Source: CAZBNB01 sp964493245 (GTDB lineage: Bacteria; Pseudomonadota; Gammaproteobacteria; Legionellales; Legionellaceae). From it: DNA of 44,891 nucleotides. Location of the stretch: the NCBI GenBank assembly GCA_964493245.1, contig CAZBNB010000023.1:1-44891 (forward strand). The letters run 5' to 3'. Positions 8,484 through 16,701 of the stretch are shown here, in pieces. Under the pieces are notes generated by a model, which made no database searches, was not told the origin of the DNA, and was given only the letters and a program-made list of their open reading frames with translations. Each line of letters starts with the position of its first letter. The stretch's first letter is position 1. The translations under genes were made by a program, and so were the position numbers.

Positions 8484-8512
8484 TTGATATTTTTGCTATT
8501 TCAGTGCATTAT
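8484..8512 (+). promoter_or_regulatory. Probable sigma-70 promoter of infA
   Basis: -35 TTGATA (8484-8489), a 17-bp spacer and -10 CATTAT (8507-8512), leaving a leader of roughly 70 nt before infA. Confidence 0.5.
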
Positions 8513-8590
8513 CGCAGGATAAAGCGTTTGCATTTTTAATGCAAACTGCACGATACCTATCAACTTATTTTTATTCTTTTTGAGAGACAT

Positions 8591-8815
8591 ATGGCAAAAG
8601 AAGATCACATTGAAATGCTCGGTACTGTCATCGATACGCTACCGAACACCATGTTTCGAGTCGAACTTGAAAATGGTCACACCATTACTGCACACATTTC
8701 AGGCCGCATGCGTAAAAATTACATCCGCATTCTGACAGGTGATAAAGTCAAAATTGAACTCACGCCTTACGATTTAACCAAAGGTCGTATTATTTTTCGT
8801 GATAAAGACAAGTAA
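8591..8815 (+). CDS. infA: Translation initiation factor IF-1
   Basis: A 74-aa OB-fold protein that binds the ribosomal A site during initiation, together with IF-2 and IF-3. It is almost identical to the enterobacterial protein over LPNTMFRVELENGH, TAHISG-MRKNYIRILTGDKV and ELTPYDL-KGRI. The start ATG 8591 is preceded by GAGAG. It is transcribed alone; the next gene is an unknown protein nearly 400 bp downstream. Confidence 0.98.
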   Translation: MAKEDHIEMLGTVIDTLPNTMFRVELENGHTITAHISGRMRKNYIRILTGDKVKIELTPYDLTKGRIIFRDKDK

Positions 8816-8962
8816 TTTTTTTCTGCTCTTTTCTAAAAAGTGCAGAAAAACCCTTTCTTACGATCAACAATGTCCGTCACTGCTGACATTCCTTGAATCT
8901 AATCGCTACAGATTATAATCAGTAGAACACACCACTCAAATCTATTGCAAAAACCGACTTAA

Positions 8963-9111
8963 CCCAGTGTTATTAGAAACTCCTGTTCGGAGTTTTTAGA
9001 AAGATACTGGGCGCAGGTAAATATTCACGCCTGCTCCTCTGGACTCAAGCATTCACCCTGAGCAATTGCGGGCGCGATAACACTTTAAGTGTTCACTATG
9101 TTATTTTTTAA
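8963..9111 (+). other. Structured intergenic region between infA and the 609-aa gene
   Basis: The 389 bp from infA to position 9204 hold no ORF but several hairpins in a row. CCCAGT...ACTGGG (8963-9011) encloses AAACTCC-tgttc-GGAGTTT. Then come GCAGG...CCTGC (9013-9034), AACACT-tta-AGTGTT (about 9079-9093) and GTTATTTTT-taattt-AAAAATAAC (about 9100-9123). A possible promoter, TTGCAA-17-TGTTAT, starts at about 8946. This could be a small RNA or the 5' leader of the downstream gene. The sequence alone cannot decide. Confidence 0.35.
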
Positions 9112-9204
9112 TTTAAAAATAACTTCATTTTATACATGAAAAGCAAAAAATATCCATTTTTTTTTGCTCTATAATAACACTAATAGTTCTTTTTTTTGAA
9201 TTTC

Positions 9205-11034
9205 ATGAAAATTAAAAATGAAACTGATGCCAAGCAGGTATGGGAAAGGATCGAAAAGAAATATACAGGTTTAGGACCTGAAACAAGCACAAAACTGCGT
9301 GATGCCTATTCAAAAAAAATCGATCCTAAGGATCTTCCTGAGAATTTTGAGGAAAAATTATCTAAATTATCTACTGAAAATTTCGAGAGCATAGAACACA
9401 TAAAGCGCCGGTGGAAAAACCTAAGAAACCAAGACACACTCGTTTCAGTTCGATCAAAAGGTAATTATCCCAATGACAATGACCAGGAGCCAAAAGGCAA
9501 CTATCCAGATGGTCTACATCATTTGGTTAACAAACAAAAAATTAAGCGCTCTTTAAATCGAAAAAAACTGTCTTCCTTATTACAAGCTATTCGGTCTGGG
9601 AATTGGGATGATATGATTTTTGAAGATAAAACCATCCCACAATTGGCTATGTCCTTGTATGCAGCAAGTCAAATTACACAACAACAAATTTACTCTATTT
9701 TAGAACATCATCAAGTTAAAAAAGAATTAACGATAAACAAAACATATCCAATACTCGATGAAAACAACCAATTTACACCGGAGGCAATGAAATATTTAAA
9801 CAATATTTTTAAAAATAGACGTTATTTAAAACCACTCTCTGACGAACAAATTGAGGAGTTTCGTCTACTCATATCAACACTTCCAAGTTCCGAACGTGTT
9901 TTGTACACCACAGATCTAGGATCTGTGGCAAAGTTCTCATTAGGAAACCAATTGGTCAAAGTAGATAGTGTTTATATGCACGATGATGAACTCATTCATC
10001 TTACAAGCGGGGCTCGTGATGCACTTGGTATTGCACGCTTTGGAGAAAATGAATACGTTCGTCCCATGCTTCGTTTAGGCCAGCAAACAGTTCATGACAT
10101 TGAGCATGGTGTTAAAAAACAAGCTCGTTATACTGCTATTTCTTATCCAGAAACAAAAGCTTACTCCGATGGACTTCATAATTGGCAAAATGTAACCCCT
10201 TTTGAAGCAACCAGCCATGATTTTTATCATATGAATGTGATGTCTAGCATTCCGAAAAACTTGCTTTGTGGATTATGGCGATTCATTGATCTAACCAGAG
10301 AGCAAACAAAGATTAATATGTCTGCAGAAATATGGGATTGGATTGACGCTGACTACAATTTCACATTTCACAAAAATGCTCGGTTAAAGTCACCTAATAT
10401 AAATGATAATACGGAAACAACAGAATTGTTTTGCAATATATTACTGCATAAATTAAGGAAGAAAGATCGACAAGCCGGAGCTCTTGTTCAGCGCAATAAT
10501 ACTTTCTTTTACCATGATCAGTGGTCACCAACGATACTAGGCATCATATTTTATTTAGATCTGATTAAAAATCAAGATAAATGGTTGGAAATGGGGATTG
10601 ATCCGAATGCTTTGACATCCCCTTTTAAAGAACATTTAGCCGCCATCCGAGCTATTTACCCGGAAATTAAAAACAATTCTTTTAAAATTCAATTAGTTAA
10701 ATGTTTAATGCAGCTTCAAATGAAGCATAAATTAACACAAAATATGTTACAAACTATCGATGCGCGCGCCGGGGAAATAGAGGAAAAAATATCCATTAAA
10801 AAAATAAAGAAAGCAGACGCAACAGACAAAAATCCAGCAAATACGATTCAATTCACATATGATAATGCAGAAATTTCCTGCGCTAAAATATACAATGACT
10901 TGAAACATTTCCATCAACAGAAAAAGGCAAATAACTCAAAAAAACCAGATAACGAGAAAGAGCGTTTTAAACATGCTTTTGATGAGTGGAGCAAAGAAAA
11001 CCCCTACACTTTCACCTTGAGTTCGTGCCTGTAG
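9205..11034 (+). CDS. Unknown 609-aa protein (possible effector)
   Basis: I do not recognise a named family. The charged, soluble protein has a Lys/Glu-rich helical N-terminus (about 1-130) and a central region with RPMLRLGQQTVHDIEHG and a histidine-rich stretch ending SHDFYHM (H338, D339, Y341, H342). Helical and Lys-rich sequence follows, with no signal peptide. ATG 9205 is preferred over TTG 9196. TATAAT at 9170-9175 is a likely -10 box, but no clear Shine-Dalgarno is visible. The ORF ends at 11034 in an out-of-register tail (YTFTLSSCL), while the -1 frame continues into a transmembrane segment (10986-11198). Full-length expression may therefore need a frameshift, or the gene may carry an indel. 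AT-rich composition and isolation suggest a lineage-specific, possibly secreted protein. Confidence 0.7.
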   Translation: MKIKNETDAKQVWERIEKKYTGLGPETSTKLRDAYSKKIDPKDLPENFEEKLSKLSTENFESIEHIKRRWKNLRNQDTLVSVRSKGNYPNDNDQEPKGNYPDGLHHLVNKQKIKRSLNRKKLSSLLQAIRSGNWDDMIFEDKTIPQLAMSLYAASQITQQQIYSILEHHQVKKELTINKTYPILDENNQFTPEAMKYLNNIFKNRRYLKPLSDEQIEEFRLLISTLPSSERVLYTTDLGSVAKFSLGNQLVKVDSVYMHDDELIHLTSGARDALGIARFGENEYVRPMLRLGQQTVHDIEHGVKKQARYTAISYPETKAYSDGLHNWQNVTPFEATSHDFYHMNVMSSIPKNLLCGLWRFIDLTREQTKINMSAEIWDWIDADYNFTFHKNARLKSPNINDNTETTELFCNILLHKLRKKDRQAGALVQRNNTFFYHDQWSPTILGIIFYLDLIKNQDKWLEMGIDPNALTSPFKEHLAAIRAIYPEIKNNSFKIQLVKCLMQLQMKHKLTQNMLQTIDARAGEIEEKISIKKIKKADATDKNPANTIQFTYDNAEISCAKIYNDLKHFHQQKKANNSKKPDNEKERFKHAFDEWSKENPYTFTLSSCL

Positions 11035-11198
11035 TCGGGATTCTTTTTTTTATATACACCGTAATACAAGTCATAAACAAGCTTAAAAACAACAAGCAGA
11101 GTACCAATATCGAAGAAGTCGAGCCTTTGGTTTCACTGACTGAAGACAAAGACCCTCCCCATAACGATGACGGCGCCCCAAGCTCCACTCCCCCTTAA
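10986..11198 (+). CDS. Transmembrane tail in the -1 frame of the 609-aa gene
   Basis: A 70-codon frame overlapping the end of the previous gene by 49 bp. It encodes one hydrophobic helix (VPVVGILFFIYTVIQVI), then a Lys/Asn-rich and an acidic, Pro-rich tail. The nominal GTG at 10986 has no ribosome binding site, so this looks like the C-terminal continuation of the 609-aa protein. The overlap contains A AAC CCC in the zero frame, which fits the -1 slippery pattern X XXY YYZ. Alternatives are a single-base indel or a small independent membrane protein. Confidence 0.4.
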   Translation: MEQRKPLHFHLEFVPVVGILFFIYTVIQVINKLKNNKQSTNIEEVEPLVSLTEDKDPPHNDDGAPSSTPP

Positions 11199-11243
11199 AT
11201 ATTAACGCTTGCCTGAACAACTGTATTTTGCATCAAACTCAAT

Positions 11244-11280
11244 GCGTTCGGCCTCTCTTTTTAAGCTTGGAGAGCGGTTA
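11244..11280 (+). repeat. Dispersed intergenic repeat, copy B
   Basis: GCGTTCGGCCTCT...TTGGAGAGCGGTTA, a diverged copy of the 797-842 repeat. It lies in the convergent gap before the pmbA stop. Confidence 0.45.
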
Positions 11281-11282
11281 CC

Positions 11283-12641
11283 TTAATGCCCCGCAACCGT
11301 CATAGACTCAATCAACACCGATCCACAATGCGTGGAAATGTTGGGGTTAATATCGGAGCCAACTGCCACAATCTGTTGAAACATCTCTTTCAGATTGCCT
11401 GCTATGGTAATTTCCTCAACAGGATGCTGGATTTTTCCACCTTCAACCCAAAAGCCACTGGCACCACGAGAATAATTTCCCGTTAAAATATTCACGCCTT
11501 GCCCCATTAATTCGGTGACCAACAGCCCTGTATCCATTTCTTTGAGTAACGACGCCAAATCACCTGCGGTGGCATCGACCATTAAATTAAATACACCGCC
11601 ACTGTTTCCAGTCGTTTCTAACCCCAGTTTACGTGCAGAATACGTACTCAACGCGTACTGACACAATCGGCCGTTTTCAATAAAAACATTATTGCGCGTT
11701 GCCACCCCTTCTCCATCGAAAGGGGCACTACCTAAGCCTCGTAATAAATGTGGCTGCTCATAAACACGAATGAACGCTGGGAAAATGTGTTTACCTACCG
11801 CGTCCAATAAAAATGTGTTTTTTCGGTAAATGTTGCTGCCACTGATAGCGCCAATCAAACTCGAAAATAAACCACTAGAAACACGTGATGAAAACAACAC
11901 AGGCACTTTTTGTGTTTTAACCTTTTTAGCTCCTAATCTTTCCGTGGTCCGCTTGGCAGCCGACTGTGCCAATATCTTTAAATCACTCAAATCTTTCGCC
12001 GAGCGTGCGGTGGTATAATCATAATCACGTTGCATATTATCACCCTCTTGGGCAATCAACGAACAACTGACTGAATGACGAGTACTGTTTAAATAGCCTT
12101 CAAAACCATGGCTATTGGCATGCCCCAAACAAAACTGATAAGTAGCCACATGCACACCATCTGAATTGGTAATACGCTTGTCAGCGGCCAAGGCTTCTTG
12201 CTCGCACGCCAAGGCCTGTTCAATGGCCTGTTGAGGTGATAAATCCCAAGGATGATACAAGTCCAAATCCATGGTTTGATGACTCAAAAGCGCTTTATCA
12301 GGTAAACCGAAACAAGGGTCTGCGGCACTCACCTTCGCAATATCCAAAGCCGCAGAAACCAAGGCTTCCAAGGCTTTTGGCGAGGTATCACTGCTACTGG
12401 CACTACCCTTAGATTTACCAATGTAAACATTCAATCCAACACCTTGATCTTCACTAAAAGCAACGGTTTCCACCTCTCCCATACGGACATCAACCGAAAA
12501 ACCACTGTCTAAATTAACCGCGACAGATGCTTCGGTAGCACCTTGTTGACGTGCCAACGCCAACACATGATCCATGATTTGTTTTAATTCATTGGTTGAC
12601 TTTGGTATTTGACTGTTGTTATGTTGCGAATGTGTTTTCAT
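11283..12641 (-). CDS. pmbA: TldD/PmbA family metalloprotease PmbA (TldE)
   Basis: A 452-aa member of the TldD/PmbA family, the partner of TldD in a heterodimeric metalloprotease known for microcin B17 maturation and CcdA degradation. The order of conserved segments is typical: an N-terminal LARQQGATEASVAV, then GSASSSDTS, DPCFGLPD, a central PVLFSSRVSSGLFSSLIGAISG (cited in part) near residue 250, RNNVFIENG, and the C-terminal GNYSRGASGFWVEGG and PVEEITIAGNL. The start ATG 12641 lies 47 bp from the divergent glycosidase-domain gene. tldD is not in the window. Confidence 0.95.
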   Translation of the reverse strand: MKTHSQHNNSQIPKSTNELKQIMDHVLALARQQGATEASVAVNLDSGFSVDVRMGEVETVAFSEDQGVGLNVYIGKSKGSASSSDTSPKALEALVSAALDIAKVSAADPCFGLPDKALLSHQTMDLDLYHPWDLSPQQAIEQALACEQEALAADKRITNSDGVHVATYQFCLGHANSHGFEGYLNSTRHSVSCSLIAQEGDNMQRDYDYTTARSAKDLSDLKILAQSAAKRTTERLGAKKVKTQKVPVLFSSRVSSGLFSSLIGAISGSNIYRKNTFLLDAVGKHIFPAFIRVYEQPHLLRGLGSAPFDGEGVATRNNVFIENGRLCQYALSTYSARKLGLETTGNSGGVFNLMVDATAGDLASLLKEMDTGLLVTELMGQGVNILTGNYSRGASGFWVEGGKIQHPVEEITIAGNLKEMFQQIVAVGSDINPNISTHCGSVLIESMTVAGH

Positions 12642-12688
12642 TTTGTTTCCAGTATCAGCAAAAAATCTTTTAAGGATACAAGATTACC

Positions 12689-13528
12689 ATGCGAAGAGCA
12701 CGAGATAAACTCAGTTTAGAGTCTATAACCAATAAACTTCAATGGATGGCTTTGCCATATTTGAAAAGAAAGGCGATTGGCTTCAAGACAGCCAAATATC
12801 GGTGTCTCATAGCGATGCTCTTATCTGTATTCACCTGCCAAACCGTTGCCAATACTTGGACAAAACTAGCTCCGGGTATTGAATATCAAGATCTCAATAC
12901 CACGGTACTTTCACATTGGTCGCATATTCATGTTTTTCGGATTGACTTAAACCACAATAAGCTCGATTCGGTGATGGCAAATATGTTTACGCAAACCCAA
13001 GCATTTGCCCACGAGTTCGCTAATCACAGCAACGCATTGATCGCGATTAATGGTGGCTTTTTTGATCAACAACATCACCCGTTAGGATTACGTATTAGCA
13101 ACCACCACCAATATAACCCATTAAAACAAATCAGCTGGTGGGGCGTATTTTATGTCAAAAATAACGTACCTTATATCAGTAGTCTCAGCCATTTTTCACC
13201 AGACAAGCAAATTAATTTCGCCGTACAAAGCGGCCCGCGTTTGTTAGTTAATGGCGAAATCACTGCACTTAAACCCGGCTATGCAGAGCGTACCGCACTG
13301 GGCATTACCGCACATCATCAGATCATCATTTTAGTCACTGAAAATAATCCCGTAACCACAACCTGGCTTGCTGAACACCTTAAAGCCCCCCCATTAAATT
13401 GTGTCGATGCACTCAATTTAGATGGCGGTAGCTCCAGTCAGCTCTACGCAAAAATAGGCAGCTTTAAAATCAATGCGCCTAATTTTGTTGGCGTCAGCGA
13501 TGCGATTGTCGTAAAACCGACACCATAA
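12689..13528 (+). CDS. Exported phosphodiester glycosidase-domain protein (NAGPA / DUF2233 family)
   Basis: A 279-aa protein with the phosphodiester glycosidase fold. Diagnostic motifs are INGGFFD (about residues 115-121), the SGPRLLVNG segment and ALNLDGGSSSQLY near the C-terminus, ending in a FVGVSDAIVV strand. A hydrophobic stretch CLIAMLLSVFTCQTVA around residues 39-54 looks like a signal peptide. With ATG 12689 it has a long basic n-region, so translation could instead begin at an internal start such as ATG 12746; AAGGA lies about 15 nt before 12689. The predicted location is the periplasm or outside. The substrate is unknown. It is divergent from pmbA and its 3' end is followed by the nrd control region. 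Confidence 0.85.
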   Translation: MRRARDKLSLESITNKLQWMALPYLKRKAIGFKTAKYRCLIAMLLSVFTCQTVANTWTKLAPGIEYQDLNTTVLSHWSHIHVFRIDLNHNKLDSVMANMFTQTQAFAHEFANHSNALIAINGGFFDQQHHPLGLRISNHHQYNPLKQISWWGVFYVKNNVPYISSLSHFSPDKQINFAVQSGPRLLVNGEITALKPGYAERTALGITAHHQIIILVTENNPVTTTWLAEHLKAPPLNCVDALNLDGGSSSQLYAKIGSFKINAPNFVGVSDAIVVKPTP

Positions 13529-13601
13529 AAAACCATCAAAATACGAATAAAACTTTTTCGCTCATGCACACAAGATATATTTACCATGAATTATTGACAA
13601 C

Positions 13602-13610
13602 TTATCCACA
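13602..13610 (+). promoter_or_regulatory. DnaA box upstream of nrdA
   Basis: A perfect TTATCCACA, about 105 bp before nrdA. DnaA boxes are known in the nrdAB control region of Escherichia coli, where they link dNTP supply to replication initiation. Confidence 0.6.
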
Positions 13611-13632
13611 GGATATTCTCATACTTATTCTA

Positions 13633-13661
13633 TTGCACTTTCAATTCAAACACATTATATT
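13633..13661 (+). promoter_or_regulatory. Candidate nrdAB promoter
   Basis: -35-like TTGCAC (13633-13638), a 17-bp spacer and -10 TATATT (13656-13661). The -10 lies inside NrdR box 1, so repressor binding would block RNA polymerase. Confidence 0.45.
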
Positions 13662-13697
13662 GTGTATATTCACACAAAAAATAACTATATATAGTGT
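13650..13697 (+). promoter_or_regulatory. Tandem NrdR boxes controlling nrdAB
   Basis: Box 1 is ACACATTATATTGTGT (13650-13665) and box 2 is TAACTATATATAGTGT (13682-13697). Both match the palindromic NrdR consensus ACACWATATATWGTGT. Their starts are 32 bp apart, about three helical turns, the usual geometry for NrdR repression of ribonucleotide reductase operons. Confidence 0.85.
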
Positions 13698-13715
13698 TTG
13701 CACACTGGAGGGAGC

Positions 13716-16535
13716 ATGTCTGAAATAGCCGAGCCTTTACAATCACACCAAACCCCATCATCTATTGAACTCAGCACACAAACGCCCGGTATGCTGAAAA
13801 TTATCAAACGTAATCGTAAAGTTGAAACCTTTAATGATACCAAAATACAAGTCGCGATTACCAAAGCGTTCATTGCTGTTGAAGGACCCAATGCCGTTGC
13901 TTCAGATAGAATTCGAGATCAAATTACTCAGCTAACACAACAAGTGATGCAAGCATTTAAACGCCGCTTACCCGCTGGCGGTACGATACATATTGAAGAC
14001 ATTCAAGATCAAGTCGAATTAGCTTTAATGCGCAGTAGCCAAAATAAAGTTGCCAGAGCGTACGTTTTATACCGTGAAGAGCGACGTAAAATTCGCGAAA
14101 CAGAGCTACAGCAAGTTTCTCAAGATAGCAAAGCACGTTTAATCACTATGCCAGATGGCAGTGTACAACCCCTGGATATGGAGCGCGTTACCACCATCGT
14201 CAATGAAGCCTGTCGTAATTTAGACGCCGTGCAATCAGAACCCGTCCTGAAAGATGCATTACGCAATCTATACAGCAAAGCCAAACTAGAAGATGTGCAT
14301 AAAGCCCTGATTATGGCCGCGCGCGCATTGATTGAAACAGAGCCCAATTACACTTATGTCAGCGCTCGTTTGCTGTTGGATAATTTCCGTGGAGAAGCTT
14401 TAAATAAAGTAGGCTTCGAGCACAGCGCCACATTTGATGAAATGGCAAAACTGTATCCTGCTTATTTCGAACGTTATATTGCACAAGGTATTCAACAAGG
14501 TATTCTCGACCCCAAACTCGCTGAATTTGATTTATCCAAATTGGGCAAGGCGCTATTACCTGAGCGCGACATGCAATTTACCTACTTGAGCTTACAAACA
14601 CTGTATGATCGTTATTTTATTCATGAAAACGGTGTACGCTATGAATTACCACAAGCTTTTTTCATGCGTGTTGCGATGGGCCTTGCGATTCGTGAACCCG
14701 ATCAAAATGCACGTGCTATCGAATTTTATACGCTGCTTTCTTCGTTTGATTATATGTCATCAACGCCCACACTCTTTAACGCAGGCACTGTACGTCCACA
14801 GCTATCCAGTTGCTATCTGACAACTGTTCCTGATCATCTAGACGGTATTTACAGCGCATTAAAAGACAATGCGTTGTTATCCAAGTTTGCAGGCGGATTA
14901 GGTAATGATTGGACCCCTGTGCGTGCTATGGGAGCGCACATTCAAGGCACCAATGGTAAATCACAAGGCGTTGTTCCTTTCTTAAACGTTGCGGATGCCA
15001 CGGCCGTCGCCGTTAATCAAGGCGGTAAACGCAAAGGCGCGGTGTGCGCTTATCTTGAATGTTGGCACCGTGACGTAGAAGAGTTTTTAGAGCTGCGGAA
15101 AAATACCGGGGACGATCGACGACGCACACACGACATGAATACAGCGCTGTGGATTCCTGATTTATTCATGAAACGGGTATACGAAGAAGGTGAATGGACG
15201 CTCTTTTCACCAGACGAAGTACCCGATCTACACGAACAATATGGTAAAGCTTTCGATACACTATACACCCAGTACGAACAACAAGCCCGTGAAGGCGGAA
15301 TAAATAATGTTAAAACCGTGCCTGCTATTAAATTATGGCGCAAGATGCTTTCTATGTTATTCGAAACAGGACATCCTTGGTTAACTTTCAAAGATGCTTG
15401 TAATCTGCGCTCACCACAACAGCATGCGGGCGTTATTCACAGCTCTAACTTATGCACAGAAATCACTTTGAATACCTCAGAGGATGAAATCGCTGTGTGT
15501 AATTTAGGCAGCATTAACCTTCCTGCGCACATTAAAAATGGCAAAATAGATCGTAAAAAACTACAACAAACGATCGTCACTGCCGTACGTATGCTAGATA
15601 ACGTCATTGATATCAACTACTATTCTGTTCCACAAGCGCGTAATTCAAACTTGAAACATCGCCCCGTTGGCTTGGGCTTGATGGGCTTTCAAGATGCCTT
15701 GTTCGCAATGGAATTAGACTACGCATCTTCCAAAGCCGTTGAATTTGCTGATACATCAATGGAGCTTATCAGTTACTATGCGATTGAAGCATCTTGTGCT
15801 TTAGCAAAAGAGCGTGGTTGTTATTCCAGCTATGAAGGCTCACTATGGAGCAAAGGTATTCTGCCGATTGACTCTGTGAGTTTATTACAGCAGGCGCGCG
15901 GTAAATTCTTAGAACAAGATCGTGGCCAATCGCTGGATTGGGAAGCCTTACGTATCAAAGTACGTACACAAGGAATGCGTAACTCAAACGTGATGGCCAT
16001 CGCCCCCACGGCAACCATTTCTAATATTTGTGGTGTATCACAATCCATTGAGCCGACTTATCAAAATCTATATGTAAAGTCGAACCTTTCAGGCGAATTC
16101 ACGGTTATCAACCCTTACCTAGTTGCTGATTTGAAAGCATTGAAACTCTGGGATGAAGTCATGGTGAATGATTTGAAATACTACAATGGCAGTGTTCAAC
16201 CCATCACCCGAATCCCTGCTGCACTCAAAAAACGCTATGCCACTGCTTTTGAAATTGATCCCGTATGGCTAGTAGAAGCAGGATCTAGACGACAAAAATG
16301 GATCGATCAAGCGCAATCATTAAATATTTATATGGCACAACCTTCGGGTAAAAAGTTAGATGAGTTGTATCGTCAAGCATGGTTACGTGGCTTGAAAACC
16401 ACTTATTACTTACGCAGCGTGGGCGCTAGTAACGCAGAAAAATCAACCATTAGTGATGGTGCATTAAATGCGGTTAAAATTGAAGAGCCTAAAGTCTGCT
16501 CGATTCTTGACCCAGACTGTGAGGCTTGCCAATAA
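13716..16535 (+). CDS. nrdA: Ribonucleoside-diphosphate reductase class Ia, alpha subunit
   Basis: The large subunit of aerobic ribonucleotide reductase, which makes dNDPs from NDPs with the radical supplied by NrdB. The 939-aa product is longer than the enterobacterial enzyme because it carries two N-terminal ATP-cone-like regions (about 25-125 and 140-230). The catalytic residues are visible: C366 in SSCYL, N578/C580/E582 in NLCTE and C595 in AVCNLGSINL. The C-terminal redox pair C935/C938 is in DPDCEACQ. The start ATG 13716 has GGAGGG just upstream. It forms an operon with nrdB after a 166-bp gap that contains hairpins. Confidence 0.97.
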   Translation: MSEIAEPLQSHQTPSSIELSTQTPGMLKIIKRNRKVETFNDTKIQVAITKAFIAVEGPNAVASDRIRDQITQLTQQVMQAFKRRLPAGGTIHIEDIQDQVELALMRSSQNKVARAYVLYREERRKIRETELQQVSQDSKARLITMPDGSVQPLDMERVTTIVNEACRNLDAVQSEPVLKDALRNLYSKAKLEDVHKALIMAARALIETEPNYTYVSARLLLDNFRGEALNKVGFEHSATFDEMAKLYPAYFERYIAQGIQQGILDPKLAEFDLSKLGKALLPERDMQFTYLSLQTLYDRYFIHENGVRYELPQAFFMRVAMGLAIREPDQNARAIEFYTLLSSFDYMSSTPTLFNAGTVRPQLSSCYLTTVPDHLDGIYSALKDNALLSKFAGGLGNDWTPVRAMGAHIQGTNGKSQGVVPFLNVADATAVAVNQGGKRKGAVCAYLECWHRDVEEFLELRKNTGDDRRRTHDMNTALWIPDLFMKRVYEEGEWTLFSPDEVPDLHEQYGKAFDTLYTQYEQQAREGGINNVKTVPAIKLWRKMLSMLFETGHPWLTFKDACNLRSPQQHAGVIHSSNLCTEITLNTSEDEIAVCNLGSINLPAHIKNGKIDRKKLQQTIVTAVRMLDNVIDINYYSVPQARNSNLKHRPVGLGLMGFQDALFAMELDYASSKAVEFADTSMELISYYAIEASCALAKERGCYSSYEGSLWSKGILPIDSVSLLQQARGKFLEQDRGQSLDWEALRIKVRTQGMRNSNVMAIAPTATISNICGVSQSIEPTYQNLYVKSNLSGEFTVINPYLVADLKALKLWDEVMVNDLKYYNGSVQPITRIPAALKKRYATAFEIDPVWLVEAGSRRQKWIDQAQSLNIYMAQPSGKKLDELYRQAWLRGLKTTYYLRSVGASNAEKSTISDGALNAVKIEEPKVCSILDPDCEACQ

Positions 16536-16603
16536 ATTATATGAGGCATGCGTATCATTTAATTTTGATAATTGGCATTGACGATAAGCCATAGCCAACA
16601 TAA

Positions 16604-16672
16604 GCATCCTGCATAACGTTGCAGTTCGAAACGCAATGTTGTGCAGGATGCCATTTGGACAACATGGTTGTC
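16604..16672 (+). other. Hairpins between nrdA and nrdB
   Basis: GCATCCTGCA (16604-16613) pairs perfectly with TGCAGGATGC (16642-16651), and the stem extends inwards through TAACGTTGC / GCAATGTTG. A second hairpin, GACAAC-at-GGTTGTC type (16659-16672), follows immediately. There is no U-run, so these are not simple terminators. They could stabilise or process the nrdAB mRNA, or be a palindromic repeat insertion. Confidence 0.6.
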
Positions 16673-16701
16673 TAAAAGAATGTTTAAACGAGGAATTAAT
16701 C

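Noticed and set aside
8816..8851. TTTTTCTGC...GCAGAAAAA hairpin after infA as an intrinsic terminator
   Set aside because: The stem is mostly A-T and is followed by A and C residues on the plus strand and by A residues on the minus strand, so it lacks the U-tract.
16636..16701. Upstream in-frame start for nrdB at 16636
   Set aside because: It would place the start inside the hairpin and add a tail unlike NrdB; ATG 16702 has the proper ribosome binding site.
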